DNA of 64,000 nt from Photobacterium halotolerans DSM 18316 (GTDB taxonomy: Bacteria; Pseudomonadota; Gammaproteobacteria; Enterobacterales; Vibrionaceae): contig NZ_KE384322.1 of assembly GCF_000425165.1 (NCBI RefSeq), positions 92,011 to 156,010 of the forward strand, read 5' to 3'. The notes beneath the pieces were generated by a model. That model was not told the origin of the DNA and made no database searches. It saw nothing but the letters and a program-made list of their open reading frames with translations. This document shows, one piece after another, positions 29,644 to 38,980 of this stretch (positions are counted from its first letter, which is position 1; each line of letters begins with the position of its first letter). Both the position numbers and the translations under genes were made by a program.

Positions 29644-30022
29644 CTCGACATCACAACCTAATTACAACTTCACCAGGGAAAGCAACTTTCTGCCCATTAA
29701 ACAGGGCGCACATCATGCACATAAATATAAATGAGATCAATTATCAGTTTCATTTGTGTTTACAAAAAGCAGGAGATAAGTGATTCAGATCACACTAAAC
29801 CATCTAAGCAACAAGATGCTGACCAAAAAACAGACCGGATAAAGAAGAATCAACAGAAGAAAGCGCGGGATAATAATAATTGAGCCATAGTAATCGCCGA
29901 CCAGGACCCAGTATGGCGATGTATAAATCTGGCGATTTTCATTATTCAGCGGGCAGGGAAGATTAAAATCCACACAATCCGTACAAAAAAAGGAATCTTG
30001 TTCGTTTTTTTTAAAAAAACCA
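29644..30022. other. AT-rich intergenic region before tRNA array 2
   Basis: About 380 bp contain the Fur-like box, a presumed S9 peptidase promoter and the doubtful 84-codon frame. Nothing else was recognised. Confidence 0.5.
29732..29746 (-). promoter_or_regulatory. Fur-like box upstream of the S9 peptidase gene
   Basis: TGAGATCAATTATCA matches 11 of the 14 fixed positions of the 7-1-7 Fur consensus TGATAATNATTATCA. It lies about 90 bp before the S9 peptidase start, in an AT-rich stretch suited to a promoter. Confidence 0.5.
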
Positions 30023-30039
30023 TTGACGGAAAAACGCAA
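29785..30039 (-). CDS. possible small membrane protein (unrecognised)
   Basis: This is an 84-codon frame with TTG as its only start and no clear ribosome-binding site. The predicted product has Cys residues in FFCTDCVDFNLPC and a hydrophobic C-terminal half (GSIIIIPRFLLLILLYPVCF...), suggesting a membrane helix hairpin. It is AT-rich compared with its neighbours, and its start overlaps the -35 region of the tRNA promoter. I do not recognise it. It may be a decayed or foreign gene, or chance. Confidence 0.28.
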   Translation of the reverse strand: MRFSVNGFFKKNEQDSFFCTDCVDFNLPCPLNNENRQIYTSPYWVLVGDYYGSIIIIPRFLLLILLYPVCFLVSILLLRWFSVI

Positions 30040-30051
30040 AACCTTTTTAAT
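30023..30051 (+). promoter_or_regulatory. sigma-70 promoter of tRNA array 2
   Basis: TTGACG and TTTAAT are spaced by 17 bp, then GCGCCCCG precedes the first tRNA. The hexamers, spacing and discriminator type match array 1. Confidence 0.8.
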
Positions 30052-30061
30052 GCGCCCCGTT

Positions 30062-30137
30062 GCCTCGATAGCTCAGTCGGTAGAGCAGAGGATTGAAAAT
30101 CCTCGTGTCGGTGGTTCGATTCCGCCTCGAGGCACCA
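30062..30137 (+). tRNA. tRNA-Phe (GAA), array 2
   Basis: Identical in sequence to the Phe copies of array 1. It is followed by a CACCAT/ATGGTG spacer hairpin. Confidence 0.97.
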
Positions 30138-30183
30138 TTATTCAATATTATGGTGTTCTGGTAACGTCATAATGCAAGACAAT

Positions 30184-30259
30184 TCCCCCTTAGTTCAGTC
30201 GGTAGAACGGCGGACTGTTAATCCGTATGTCGCTGGTTCAAGTCCAGCAGGGGGAGCCA
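30184..30259 (+). tRNA. tRNA-Asn (GTT), array 2
   Basis: Identical in sequence to the Asn copies of array 1. Here no tail element follows; a plain AT-rich spacer leads to tRNA-Thr. Confidence 0.97.
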
Positions 30260-30293
30260 ATTTTGTTATTTGAGAATAACTTAACAATAATAA

Positions 30294-30370
<77 letters not shown>

Positions 30371-30377
30371 TCTTTTA

Positions 30378-30403
30378 AACCTCGCAATTGCGAGGTTTTT
30401 TTT
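30378..30403 (+). terminator. terminator of tRNA array 2
   Basis: AACCTCGCAATTGCGAGGTT is a perfect palindrome followed by six more T residues. It differs from the array 1 terminator. Confidence 0.9.
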
Positions 30404-30606
30404 ATCTATTCCTTTTGCACATTTTTCACGACATTAAGCCCATTTTTTATTAACGGTCTTCTTAATAATCGATTTCAGAACGCTATTGTGATACACATTT
30501 CACACAGCACGGAATAACCTCCCTCTTACTCAACTGTCAAAGCGTGACAGCCACAGGACACGCCGTGCATTGCCTGCCTGAAATAGTAAATGCATAGAAA
30601 AAGGTA

Positions 30607-31875
30607 ATGACAAGCATAGAACTCCCTACCGAGTGTTTAACTCCTGGTCTGTATATCAAGCTGCCGTTACAGTGGACGGAGCATCCGTTCATGCTTAATC
30701 ACTTCAAGATTAAGGATAACCAGCAGATCCGTCTGATAAAAAACCTCGGGCTTAAATTTGTCATTCTCTATCCGGATAAAAGCGACACCCACCCTCTTCC
30801 GGAAAATACGCTCAATACCGAACAGGATGCCATCTCAGAGCAAGAAGCCCGCTTTATCAATAAACAGGCCGATAAGTTGTGGAAAGAAAAGCAACGGCGA
30901 ATTGAGCATCTGAAGAATTACAAACGCAACCTCAATCGTTGTGAGAAAAGCTTCCAGCGTTCTTTATCCAAATTACGCGCTATTTCGCAAAAAATAAAAA
31001 ACCGTCCGGTGACGGCATTTGCCGATGCCGAAGAGCTGGTCAACGACATGGTGGAAGCCTTACTGGACAACGATAATCTGGTCCTGCACCTGATGAGCGA
31101 TGCGAAAGAATCGGAAGATATTTACTACCATTCGCTCAATGTGGCCGTATTGTCCATGTTGCTGGCCAAATCCAACGGCATGCCAGCCAGCGATATCAAA
31201 ACCATCGCGCTTGGTGCCCTGTTTCATGACATAGGGAAACAAAAAATACCGACGCACATTCTGCGCAAAATAACCCCTCTGACAGAACCAGAAGCCAATT
31301 TCCTCAAACTGCACCCTAAGTACAGCCTTGAACTGGCAGAGCTGAGTGCGGACTTCCCGGATGCTGCCAAACCTATCCTCAGTCAGCACCATGAACTGAT
31401 GGACGGCAGCGGTTATCCGCTGGGGCTGCAGGGTCACCAGATAAATCGCTTTGCACAACTGGTCGCTGTTGTTAACGCTTACGACAACTTGTGCCACCCG
31501 ATGGATCCCGGCAAAGCCAAGATCCCCTACAGTGCGCTTTCCTATCTGTTTAAACACAAAAAGGGACAGTACAGTGAGGAATTCATCGCGTTAATGGTGC
31601 GTATGATGGGTGTCTATCCGCCGGGCAGTGTCGTACAACTTTCCAATCAGCAGGTCGGCATGGTCATCTCCGTCAATGCCAAACGACTGCTGTACCCCAA
31701 CATTTTGATTTACGATCCGAGCGTGCCGTCCAATGAAGCGCCAGTGCTTGATCTGGAACAAAGTGATATGACGATAGAAAGAGCGCTGCATCCGCAGAAA
31801 CTGCCCGAACCAATACGCCAGTACCTCAATCCCAGAGCCCGTATTTCTTACTACTTCGAACCGGAAAACGGATAA
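30607..31875 (+). CDS. HD-GYP domain c-di-GMP phosphodiesterase with DUF3391 N-terminus
   Basis: This 422-residue cytoplasmic protein is expected to hydrolyse cyclic di-GMP. Residues 1-120 are DUF3391-like (ECLTPGLYIKLPLQWTEHPF). The HD-GYP domain has HSLNVAVLSMLLAK, the metal-binding HDIGK in LFHDIGKQKIP, the HPKYS segment and the GYP motif HHELMDGSGYPLG. All expected metal ligands appear intact, so it is probably active. It stands alone after tRNA array 2 and is convergent with mrcB. Confidence 0.92.
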   Translation: MTSIELPTECLTPGLYIKLPLQWTEHPFMLNHFKIKDNQQIRLIKNLGLKFVILYPDKSDTHPLPENTLNTEQDAISEQEARFINKQADKLWKEKQRRIEHLKNYKRNLNRCEKSFQRSLSKLRAISQKIKNRPVTAFADAEELVNDMVEALLDNDNLVLHLMSDAKESEDIYYHSLNVAVLSMLLAKSNGMPASDIKTIALGALFHDIGKQKIPTHILRKITPLTEPEANFLKLHPKYSLELAELSADFPDAAKPILSQHHELMDGSGYPLGLQGHQINRFAQLVAVVNAYDNLCHPMDPGKAKIPYSALSYLFKHKKGQYSEEFIALMVRMMGVYPPGSVVQLSNQQVGMVISVNAKRLLYPNILIYDPSVPSNEAPVLDLEQSDMTIERALHPQKLPEPIRQYLNPRARISYYFEPENG

Positions 31876-31895
31876 GGGCTGTCTGAACAGCCCTT
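31874..31895. terminator. hairpin between the HD-GYP gene and mrcB
   Basis: AAGGGCTG and CAGCCCTT pair around a 6-nt loop in the 27-bp gap between convergent genes. There is no long T tract. Confidence 0.5.
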
Positions 31896-31902
31896 GCGCG
31901 CT

Positions 31903-34332
31903 TTACCAGCTGAACATCTCTTTGATCCAGCCTTCAGGCTTACCCTCCCGGCAATGCGCGGACAGCGAGCCGGTCGGATCCCAGGCCGGCAGAGACTGCT
32001 CGCCCTGGCAATCCAGACCCAGGGTGCCGTTCTGCAACCTGTGATACTTGAGCGTACTGAGTTTCTGTGGCCAGCTAAGCTGCAGCCGCTCAGGCTGACG
32101 GCGCTCCAGATAGCCGCTGTAGAGGCGTAATGCGCCGCTGGCTCCGGTCAGTTTGACCGGTTTATTGTCATCCCGGCCAATCCACACTGTGACCACTTCC
32201 CTGCCGTCCGCCCCGACAAACCAGCTGTCGCGGGTATCATCTGTAGTACCGGTTTTGCCAGCCAGTGCAGCCCAGCCAAATCTGGGTTGCAGATAACGCC
32301 CGGTCCCCTGGCTGACAACCCGCTTCATCGCATACGTCGTCAGCCAGGCCGCCTGCTCAGGCACCACCTGACGGCCGGAAGGAAGATGACGGTAAAGCAC
32401 CTTGCCCTGACGGTCGACCACAGCGCGCAAAGCCGTCTGGTCGGCACGGCGTCCCCCGCTGGTCAGGCTCTGGTACATCTGACTGACGTCAAACGGTGAC
32501 AGGGTAAAGGCGCCCAGCAAGATAGAAGGCAGGCGAGGCACGGCTTCTTTGGCGACGCCAAGTTCAGCCAGAGTGGCTATCACATTATCCAGCCCGACCT
32601 GCAGGCCCAGATTCACCGTAGGGACATTCAGCGAACGCGATAAGGCGTCATACAAAGGCACCTGGCCGCGATATTGACGATCATAGTTTTGCGGCCGCCA
32701 CTCACTGCCCTGATTGCCTTTGAGCAAAATCGGCTTGTCGTCCAGTGTCGTGGCCAGACTGAACTTATCAGGCTGGCGCAGGGCGCTCAGGTAAACGGCA
32801 GGTTTCACCAGCGAACCAATCTGCCGGCGACTGTCGAGTGCCCGGTTGAATCCGGCATAGCCCGGACGGCTGCCGCCTATCATGGCCCGGATCTCACCGC
32901 TGTGCCGATCCACCGCCACCATAGCCGTTTCAATCGGACTCCCGGCTTTTTGCTCCAGTACCGGGATCCACTGAGCAACCGCGTTTTCTGCTTCTTGCTG
33001 CGACACAGGATCCAGAGTGCTGAAGATCCGCAAACCGACCCCGGGGGTGAAACGGTTACCGACTTTCTCTTTCAGTTCCCGTTGCAGCAGCTGGAAGTAG
33101 GCAGGCTGGCGGCTGGCGATCACCGGCTGCTTTTGCACATCCAGTTTTCTTGACGCAGCCTGCTCATATTCAGCGCCGGTCAGGATATTTTGATCCAGCA
33201 TCAGTCTGAGCACCAGATCCCGCCTGTCTCTGGCGCGCTCGGTATGCCGCCACGGGTTGTAGTACGACGGGCCTTTGACCATGCCCACCAGCATCGCCAG
33301 CTGATCAATGCGCAGTTCCTGCAAAGGCCGGCCAAAGTACAGGCGGGCGCCGAGGCCAAAACCATGAATTTCCCGGCTGCCACTCTGGCCGAGATACACC
33401 TCATTCAGGTACGCTTCCAGGATACGATCTTTGCTGTAGCGATAATCGATAATGATCGCAATATAGGCTTCCTGGATCTTGCGCCACAGTGAGCGTTCAC
33501 GGGTCAGGAAGATATTTTTCGCCAGCTGCTGAGTTAAGGTACTGCCGCCCTGCACGGTACGTCCGGCTTTAAGGTTCACCAGCGCCGCACGCAGGATAGC
33601 CAGAGGCGACACCCCGCCGTGGTGGTAGAAATCCCGATCTTCGGTCGCCAGCAGAGCATCAATCAGCACCTCAGGAAACTCTTCCCGTGGCGTGAAGATC
33701 CGCTGCTCCCCTTCTTTGGTACCCAGCATCCCCAGCATTTTGGGTTCGACGCGCAGATACCCCAGCGCCTTTTCCCGCCCGAGATCGTCTATCCGGCTCA
33801 GCCCGCTGTCACCGAATGTCAGCATCACGTGGCGCTGACTTTCATAGCCGTCATCAAACTCAAACGGACGGCGCACCAGCTCAATGCGGGTCGACGAGGC
33901 TGAATACTCCCCGGCACGCTGCGGGGTACGGACTTTGTGATACTGCAAGGCGTCCAGCTCACGTTTCACTTCACTCAGGGTGATGGCCTGACCGGGCTGC
34001 AGATCCAGTACCCGGCCGTACACAACGGCAGGTAAGTCCCAGAGCTGGCCTTCAAATTTGTCCCGCACCAGGGTGTCCAGATAGATCCCCATCACCACCA
34101 CCACGGCCAGAACCGCCAACCCCAGCTTAAGGCCGAAAAACAGTACCCAGCGCCCCAGACGGGCGAGGCGGCTTGTCGGCGGGGTGCGCTTAGGCGGTGT
34201 CTGAGCCGCTTTTTTGCGCGGCTGGGTTTTGGCTTTTTTGCTGGCCGGAGCGGCTTTCCTGGTGGCTCTTGGTTGTTTTTCCGTTGGCTTTTTAGGCGCG
34301 GCCAGGCGGTGCTTGGACTCTTGGATCATCAT
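31903..34332 (-). CDS. mrcB: penicillin-binding protein 1B (bifunctional)
   Basis: PBP1B polymerises and crosslinks peptidoglycan. The 809 residues start with a Lys/Ala/Pro-rich cytoplasmic tail, then one TM helix at about 65-87 and a UB2H-like region. The GT51 glycosyltransferase has ATEDRDFYHHGGVSPLAILR and TLTQQLAKN. The transpeptidase has the SxxK motif in GSLVKPAVYLSAL, SRSLNVP, and KTGTT. The downstream end is convergent with the HD-GYP gene, and hrpB lies upstream, as in E. coli. Confidence 0.96.
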   Translation of the reverse strand: MMIQESKHRLAAPKKPTEKQPRATRKAAPASKKAKTQPRKKAAQTPPKRTPPTSRLARLGRWVLFFGLKLGLAVLAVVVVMGIYLDTLVRDKFEGQLWDLPAVVYGRVLDLQPGQAITLSEVKRELDALQYHKVRTPQRAGEYSASSTRIELVRRPFEFDDGYESQRHVMLTFGDSGLSRIDDLGREKALGYLRVEPKMLGMLGTKEGEQRIFTPREEFPEVLIDALLATEDRDFYHHGGVSPLAILRAALVNLKAGRTVQGGSTLTQQLAKNIFLTRERSLWRKIQEAYIAIIIDYRYSKDRILEAYLNEVYLGQSGSREIHGFGLGARLYFGRPLQELRIDQLAMLVGMVKGPSYYNPWRHTERARDRRDLVLRLMLDQNILTGAEYEQAASRKLDVQKQPVIASRQPAYFQLLQRELKEKVGNRFTPGVGLRIFSTLDPVSQQEAENAVAQWIPVLEQKAGSPIETAMVAVDRHSGEIRAMIGGSRPGYAGFNRALDSRRQIGSLVKPAVYLSALRQPDKFSLATTLDDKPILLKGNQGSEWRPQNYDRQYRGQVPLYDALSRSLNVPTVNLGLQVGLDNVIATLAELGVAKEAVPRLPSILLGAFTLSPFDVSQMYQSLTSGGRRADQTALRAVVDRQGKVLYRHLPSGRQVVPEQAAWLTTYAMKRVVSQGTGRYLQPRFGWAALAGKTGTTDDTRDSWFVGADGREVVTVWIGRDDNKPVKLTGASGALRLYSGYLERRQPERLQLSWPQKLSTLKYHRLQNGTLGLDCQGEQSLPAWDPTGSLSAHCREGKPEGWIKEMFSW

Positions 34333-34382
34333 GATGTCTTAGCTATCAGGCTGTCAGTTTCAGCGCAGCACATGCTGGCCGA

Positions 34383-36875
34383 CTACATGTATTTCTTGGT
34401 TTTTCGTGTCGGGGCATGACTGGCGGGATCATCAGGCCAAACATGCTTAGGGTAACGGCCCTTCATTTCTTTTTGTACCTCTTTGTAGGCACCTTGCCAG
34501 AATGCGGCCAGATCTGAGGTGATCTGTAACGGCCGCTGGGCCGGCGAGAGCAGCTCAAGGACCAGCGCAACCTTTCCCTGGGCAATCTTTGGTGAGCTTT
34601 GCTCACCGAACATTTCCTGCATACGCACCGCCAGCACGGGAGCCTGACCAGGCTGATACCGTATCGGGTAGCGTGACCCGGTCGGCACCTGATAATGGGT
34701 CGGCAGTGCCGCATCCAGGGCTTTGGCCTGCTCCCAGCCCAGATACGCTTCCAGCGCGGCGGTCAGATCCAGTTTCACCAGCGCTTTCATGCTGCCAATC
34801 CCGGTCATGAAAGGCAGCAGCCAGTCTTCCAGAGCCAGCAGCAAACTTTCTTCATCCATGGCCGGCAGTGCCATCTCCGGCAGCCACCTGGCCGCACAAC
34901 GGGCACGAGCCAGCAGGCCTTCGCTGCGCGCGTTCCAGGGCAGTACATCCAGCCCCTGACGGCGAATGGCATTCAGCAAGGCTTCCCCGGCACGGGCCGG
35001 ATCCGGCTCTGCCAGCGCGGTACGTTTAATGATCAGCCTGCCACAACAATGTTGCTTTTCAGCGACCAGACGTCCTTTTTTGTCATCCCAGTCGAGCCAT
35101 TCCTTCTCATGAAACAGTTGCGGCATCGCCTGCTGCAGTTGCCCGATATCGGCCGCCACAGCGGAAAACACCCGGCTGTCACCCTGCCGGGTTTTCACCA
35201 CATCAGCCACCACCAGAGCAGACTCCCCCGCCAGCGGATGATCCTCATCGATGACCACGCCCTGACCGTTAGCCAGCTGAAAACGGCCGTCCTGCCCCCG
35301 GGACACGGCAACGCGATCGGGAAAGCCCGCCGCCATCAATACCGGCAGCCAGCGGCTGTCGGTCCGCCATCTGAGCGTCTTATCCTGCTCAGTCGTCCCG
35401 AGTTTTGAAAAATGCTGTCTGGCCCGCTGCCGGTAGTAGGCACTGCGGGGGAGCTGATCCGACTCCAGCAGGTGCAGCTGAAACGCCAGATCCGGATTGT
35501 TCATTCCTCTGACCGGCTCTTCTAACAGCGCCACCAGCATAGCGGCGGTCACGCGCGCGCTCACCTCGAGCGAGCTGGCATGCGTCAGAATCGCCGCCAG
35601 CCGGGGCTCGGCACCCAGTTGCTGGATCGCCTGCCCTTTGCCGGTGAGCTGATGGCGGGTGTCCATCGCCCCCAGCGCGACCAGTAATGCCTGCGCCTGC
35701 TGCAGCGCGCTCTCAGGCGGTACATCCAGCCAGCGCAGCTCAGCGGCGGAGGTGCATCCCCACTGGGCCAGTTCCATCGCCAGATGGCTCAGATCGGTAC
35801 GCAGAATTTCCGGCTCAGGCACGGCAGGCTGACGGGCCAGCAACGCTTCGCTGTACAGCCGCAGACAGATCCCGGGCTCAAGCCGCCCGGCACGGCCGGC
35901 TCGCTGTTCCGCCGAGGAACGGGCAATACGCACCAATTCGAGTCGGCTGATACCGGTTTTGGCGTCCCAGCGGGCTATCCGCTCTAAACCGCAATCCACC
36001 ACCAGGCGGATACCTTCAATGGTCAGACTGGTTTCCGCGATATTGGTGGCCAGCACAATTTTCCGTTTGCCCCCGAGGGCCGGCTGTATCGCCTGCTGCT
36101 GGGCTTTGCTGTCCATTTGGCCGTACAGGGGCGCAATTATCACATCCGGGCTGACGGCTTCTTGCAGCCACCCGGCGAGCCGGCGAATCTCTCCGGCGCC
36201 GGGCAGAAAGACCAGCACGGAGCCCGGCTCGGTCGCCATCAGCCGGAGGATTTCACGCCCGGTCCATTCAATTGATACGCCATTGCCCTGCCGGGCGCTG
36301 GCTCCCTGAGTCTGGTATCTGTAGTCCACCGGGTAGCTGCGACCGGCAGATTCCAGATATTCGGCATCGGGCAGTAAAGACTGCAACGCCTGCTGATCCA
36401 GGGTGGCCGACATTACCAGTAATTTCAGATCGTCACGTAAGGCTTCCTGTACTTCCAGCGCCAGTGCTAACGCCGTATCGGCATGCAGGCTTCGTTCATG
36501 AAACTCGTCGAAAATCAGCAGATCGATACCGGACAGTTCAGGATCTTGCTGCAACATCCGGGTCATGACCCCTTCAGTCACTATCTCCAGCCGGGTCCTG
36601 TCACTGACCCGTGTCTCACCCCGCACCCTGAGGCCTACGGTCTGCCCGACCTCCTCGCCCAGTTGAGCCGCCAGGTAGGAGGCAATATTACGGGCCGCCA
36701 GCCGGCGCGGCTCCAGCATAACAATTTTGCCGGCCACACAGCCCGCCGCCAGCAGTGACAGCGGCAGCCGGGTGGATTTACCCGCACCTGGCGGCGCCTT
36801 GAGGATGATCTGTTCACTGCGCTCAAGCGCCCGGTGCACATCAGGCAGCACCGCATCAATGGGGAGTTGTGACAA
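34383..36875 (-). CDS. hrpB: ATP-dependent helicase HrpB
   Basis: HrpB is a DEAH-like RNA helicase family member of unclear physiological role. The 830 residues have Walker A APPGAGKSTRLPL, the variant box II DEFHERSLH, motif III SATLD, and motif VI SSAEQRAGRAGRLEPG. The C-terminal HrpB-specific domain ends the protein. It is divergent from thpR and 50 bp upstream of mrcB, matching E. coli gene order. Confidence 0.95.
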   Translation of the reverse strand: MSQLPIDAVLPDVHRALERSEQIILKAPPGAGKSTRLPLSLLAAGCVAGKIVMLEPRRLAARNIASYLAAQLGEEVGQTVGLRVRGETRVSDRTRLEIVTEGVMTRMLQQDPELSGIDLLIFDEFHERSLHADTALALALEVQEALRDDLKLLVMSATLDQQALQSLLPDAEYLESAGRSYPVDYRYQTQGASARQGNGVSIEWTGREILRLMATEPGSVLVFLPGAGEIRRLAGWLQEAVSPDVIIAPLYGQMDSKAQQQAIQPALGGKRKIVLATNIAETSLTIEGIRLVVDCGLERIARWDAKTGISRLELVRIARSSAEQRAGRAGRLEPGICLRLYSEALLARQPAVPEPEILRTDLSHLAMELAQWGCTSAAELRWLDVPPESALQQAQALLVALGAMDTRHQLTGKGQAIQQLGAEPRLAAILTHASSLEVSARVTAAMLVALLEEPVRGMNNPDLAFQLHLLESDQLPRSAYYRQRARQHFSKLGTTEQDKTLRWRTDSRWLPVLMAAGFPDRVAVSRGQDGRFQLANGQGVVIDEDHPLAGESALVVADVVKTRQGDSRVFSAVAADIGQLQQAMPQLFHEKEWLDWDDKKGRLVAEKQHCCGRLIIKRTALAEPDPARAGEALLNAIRRQGLDVLPWNARSEGLLARARCAARWLPEMALPAMDEESLLLALEDWLLPFMTGIGSMKALVKLDLTAALEAYLGWEQAKALDAALPTHYQVPTGSRYPIRYQPGQAPVLAVRMQEMFGEQSSPKIAQGKVALVLELLSPAQRPLQITSDLAAFWQGAYKEVQKEMKGRYPKHVWPDDPASHAPTRKTKKYM

Positions 36876-37001
36876 TATCTTTACCTTGTGTCATCTTCTA
36901 TGAAGGCGCCTGTGTTGCAGACAAACAGAACGCTCAGAAAAAATCGGACTTATTGTACTCAAACAGGGATAACGGTGCTATCCAACCGGCAGGAGATCAC
37001 T

Positions 37002-37607
37002 ATGACACACCACTCCGGGCAACCTGGTTTTCCGCAACAGCCAAACAGCCAGCGGATGTTTTTCGCCCTGCCGCTGACAGAGCCGCCTGCGGCGAATCTG
37101 GCGCCGTACCAAAGCCTGTGTCAGCTGAAAGATGCCTTACCCGGCAAAGGGCGTACCATTCCCGATGCCAATCTGCATCTGACCCTGGCCTTCCTCGGAC
37201 AGGTCACCGATGAGCAAAACCGCCAGCTCGTCGCCGCTGTCAGCCAGCTCGCTATTCCGGCTTTCTCGATGCATTTCAACCTGCTGCGTTACTGGAAACG
37301 CAGTCGTGTGCTCTGGCTGGGCGGCGATACCTGCCCCGAGCCTTTAGGCCGGCTCGCAGAGCAGCTGAGCCAGCTGGCCCTTGATCTTGGGCTGATACAG
37401 GATGCCAGACGCTATACCCCGCACATCACACTCAGGAAAAATCTGCGCCAGCGCCCTGTCCTGCCTGACGAGCCGCCTGATTTTCTTTTTCACTTTCAGC
37501 GCTTTGGTCTGTATATTTCTGAACCCGACGGGCCAGGCGTCCGCTACCGGCTCGCGAACCAGTGGCCCCTTATTCAACCGGAGATCGCCGAACAGGACAG
37601 CGAATGA
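37002..37607 (+). CDS. thpR: RNA 2',3'-cyclic phosphodiesterase (ThpR/LigT)
   Basis: ThpR is a 2H phosphoesterase that opens 2',3'-cyclic ends and can ligate tRNA halves in vitro. The 201-residue protein has both HxT motifs, HLTLAFLG near residue 54 and HITLRKN near residue 139. The start at 37002 is set by an AGGAG ribosome-binding site; a longer frame starts 38 codons upstream without homology. It overlaps sfsA in ATGA form. Confidence 0.92.
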   Translation: MTHHSGQPGFPQQPNSQRMFFALPLTEPPAANLAPYQSLCQLKDALPGKGRTIPDANLHLTLAFLGQVTDEQNRQLVAAVSQLAIPAFSMHFNLLRYWKRSRVLWLGGDTCPEPLGRLAEQLSQLALDLGLIQDARRYTPHITLRKNLRQRPVLPDEPPDFLFHFQRFGLYISEPDGPGVRYRLANQWPLIQPEIAEQDSE

Positions 37608-38311
37608 ATTACACACCTTCCCTGCAGCCAGCCACACTCATTAAACGCTATAAACGCTTTCTGGCCGATATCGCCTTGCCCGATGGCACTATCACCACCA
37701 TTCACTGTGCCAACACGGGTGCCATGACAGGATGCGCCGAACCCGGTTCCAGCATCTGGTACTCCACCTCGGACAACCCCAAGCGGAAATACGCTCACAG
37801 CTGGGAATTAACGCAAACACAGGACGGACACTGGATTTGCATCAATACCGCCAGAGCGAATCAAATTGTGGCCGAAGCACTCAAAAATAACCACATTCCG
37901 GAATTATCCGGCTATGCTTCATTGCGCACAGAAGTGAAGTATGGTACTGAAAACAGCCGGGTAGATATTGTTCTGGACGATCCCTTGCTGCCGTCCTGTT
38001 TCATTGAAGTAAAAAGTGTCACTTTGCTGGAAGATAATGGCCGCGGGTATTTCCCGGATGCTGTTACCACCAGAGGACAGAAGCATTTAAGGGAGCTGGC
38101 AGACGTTGCAGCCTCAGGTCAGCGCGCTGTGTTATTTTTCGCAGTCCTGCACTCTGGGATTGAAAATGTCGCTGCGGCGCGCCATATAGACCCGGTCTAT
38201 GATGAGTTACTGGAACAGGCAGAAAAAGCAGGGGTGGAAGTCCTCTGCTACCGTGCAGAAATCAGCCCGACGGCTCTGACTTTGAGCCAGCGGATAGAAT
38301 TTGCTCAGTAA
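37604..38311 (+). CDS. sfsA: sugar fermentation stimulation protein SfsA
   Basis: This 235-residue SfsA-family protein has a nuclease-like fold and an uncertain physiological role; in E. coli overexpression stimulates maltose metabolism. Family motifs are [43 protein letters not shown] and [13 protein letters not shown]. The ATG overlaps the thpR stop. dksA follows after 137 bp, as in E. coli. Confidence 0.95.
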   Translation: MNYTPSLQPATLIKRYKRFLADIALPDGTITTIHCANTGAMTGCAEPGSSIWYSTSDNPKRKYAHSWELTQTQDGHWICINTARANQIVAEALKNNHIPELSGYASLRTEVKYGTENSRVDIVLDDPLLPSCFIEVKSVTLLEDNGRGYFPDAVTTRGQKHLRELADVAASGQRAVLFFAVLHSGIENVAAARHIDPVYDELLEQAEKAGVEVLCYRAEISPTALTLSQRIEFAQ

Positions 38312-38448
38312 CGCGGAAAAATGATGCTTTCTTCACAATGGTATAAAATTGAAGATATGCAGTAATTGCCACGTTATATCCTTTCTGCTATAGATACCCG
38401 CCAAAATTAACCAGTGACGGTTATTCGGTATATGTTAGGAGATGCTAT

Positions 38449-38898
38449 ATGCCAGAGAGCAAGGTTAAAAAATCGTTAGGCATCCTGGCTATTGCTGGGG
38501 TTGACCCGTATCAGGAAAAAGCCGGCGAAGAATATATGGGTGAAGCGCAGCTAGAGCACTTCCGCAAAATTCTCGGAGCCTGGCGCAACCAATTGCGCGA
38601 AGAAGTTGACCGTACCGTTAACCATATGCAGGATGAAGCGGCTAACTTTCCGGACCCGGTTGACCGTGCAGCACAGGAAGAAGAATTCAGTCTGGAACTG
38701 CGTAACCGAGATCGTGAGCGTAAACTGATCAAGAAAATCGAAAAAACGCTGCAACGTATCGAAGATGACGATTTTGGTTTCTGTGATTCATGTGGCGTGG
38801 AAATTGGTATTCGCCGCCTGGAAGCCCGTCCGACAGCCGACCTGTGCATCGACTGTAAGACACTGGCAGAGATCAAAGAAAAACAAATGGCTGGCTAA
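38449..38898 (+). CDS. dksA: RNA polymerase-binding transcription factor DksA
   Basis: DksA binds in the RNA polymerase secondary channel and with ppGpp controls stable-RNA and amino-acid promoters. The 149 residues hold the coiled coil with tip motif [11 protein letters not shown] and a C4 zinc finger (CDSCGVEIG ... CIDCKTL). TTAGGAG precedes the ATG. The tRNA promoters in this window, with their GC-rich discriminators, are of the type DksA represses. Confidence 0.97.
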   Translation: MPESKVKKSLGILAIAGVDPYQEKAGEEYMGEAQLEHFRKILGAWRNQLREEVDRTVNHMQDEAANFPDPVDRAAQEEEFSLELRNRDRERKLIKKIEKTLQRIEDDDFGFCDSCGVEIGIRRLEARPTADLCIDCKTLAEIKEKQMAG

Positions 38899-38924
38899 AC
38901 TGCCCTTTGTAACCGTAATCTGAC

Positions 38925-38950
38925 AAAAGGGAGCCAAGGCTCCCTTTTTT
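38925..38950 (+). terminator. terminator after dksA
   Basis: GGGAGC-CAAG-GCTCCC is flanked by AAAA and TTTTTT. It separates dksA from gluQ. Confidence 0.9.
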
Positions 38951-38980
38951 ATTGTGATTGACCGTCTGCTATCCAACACC

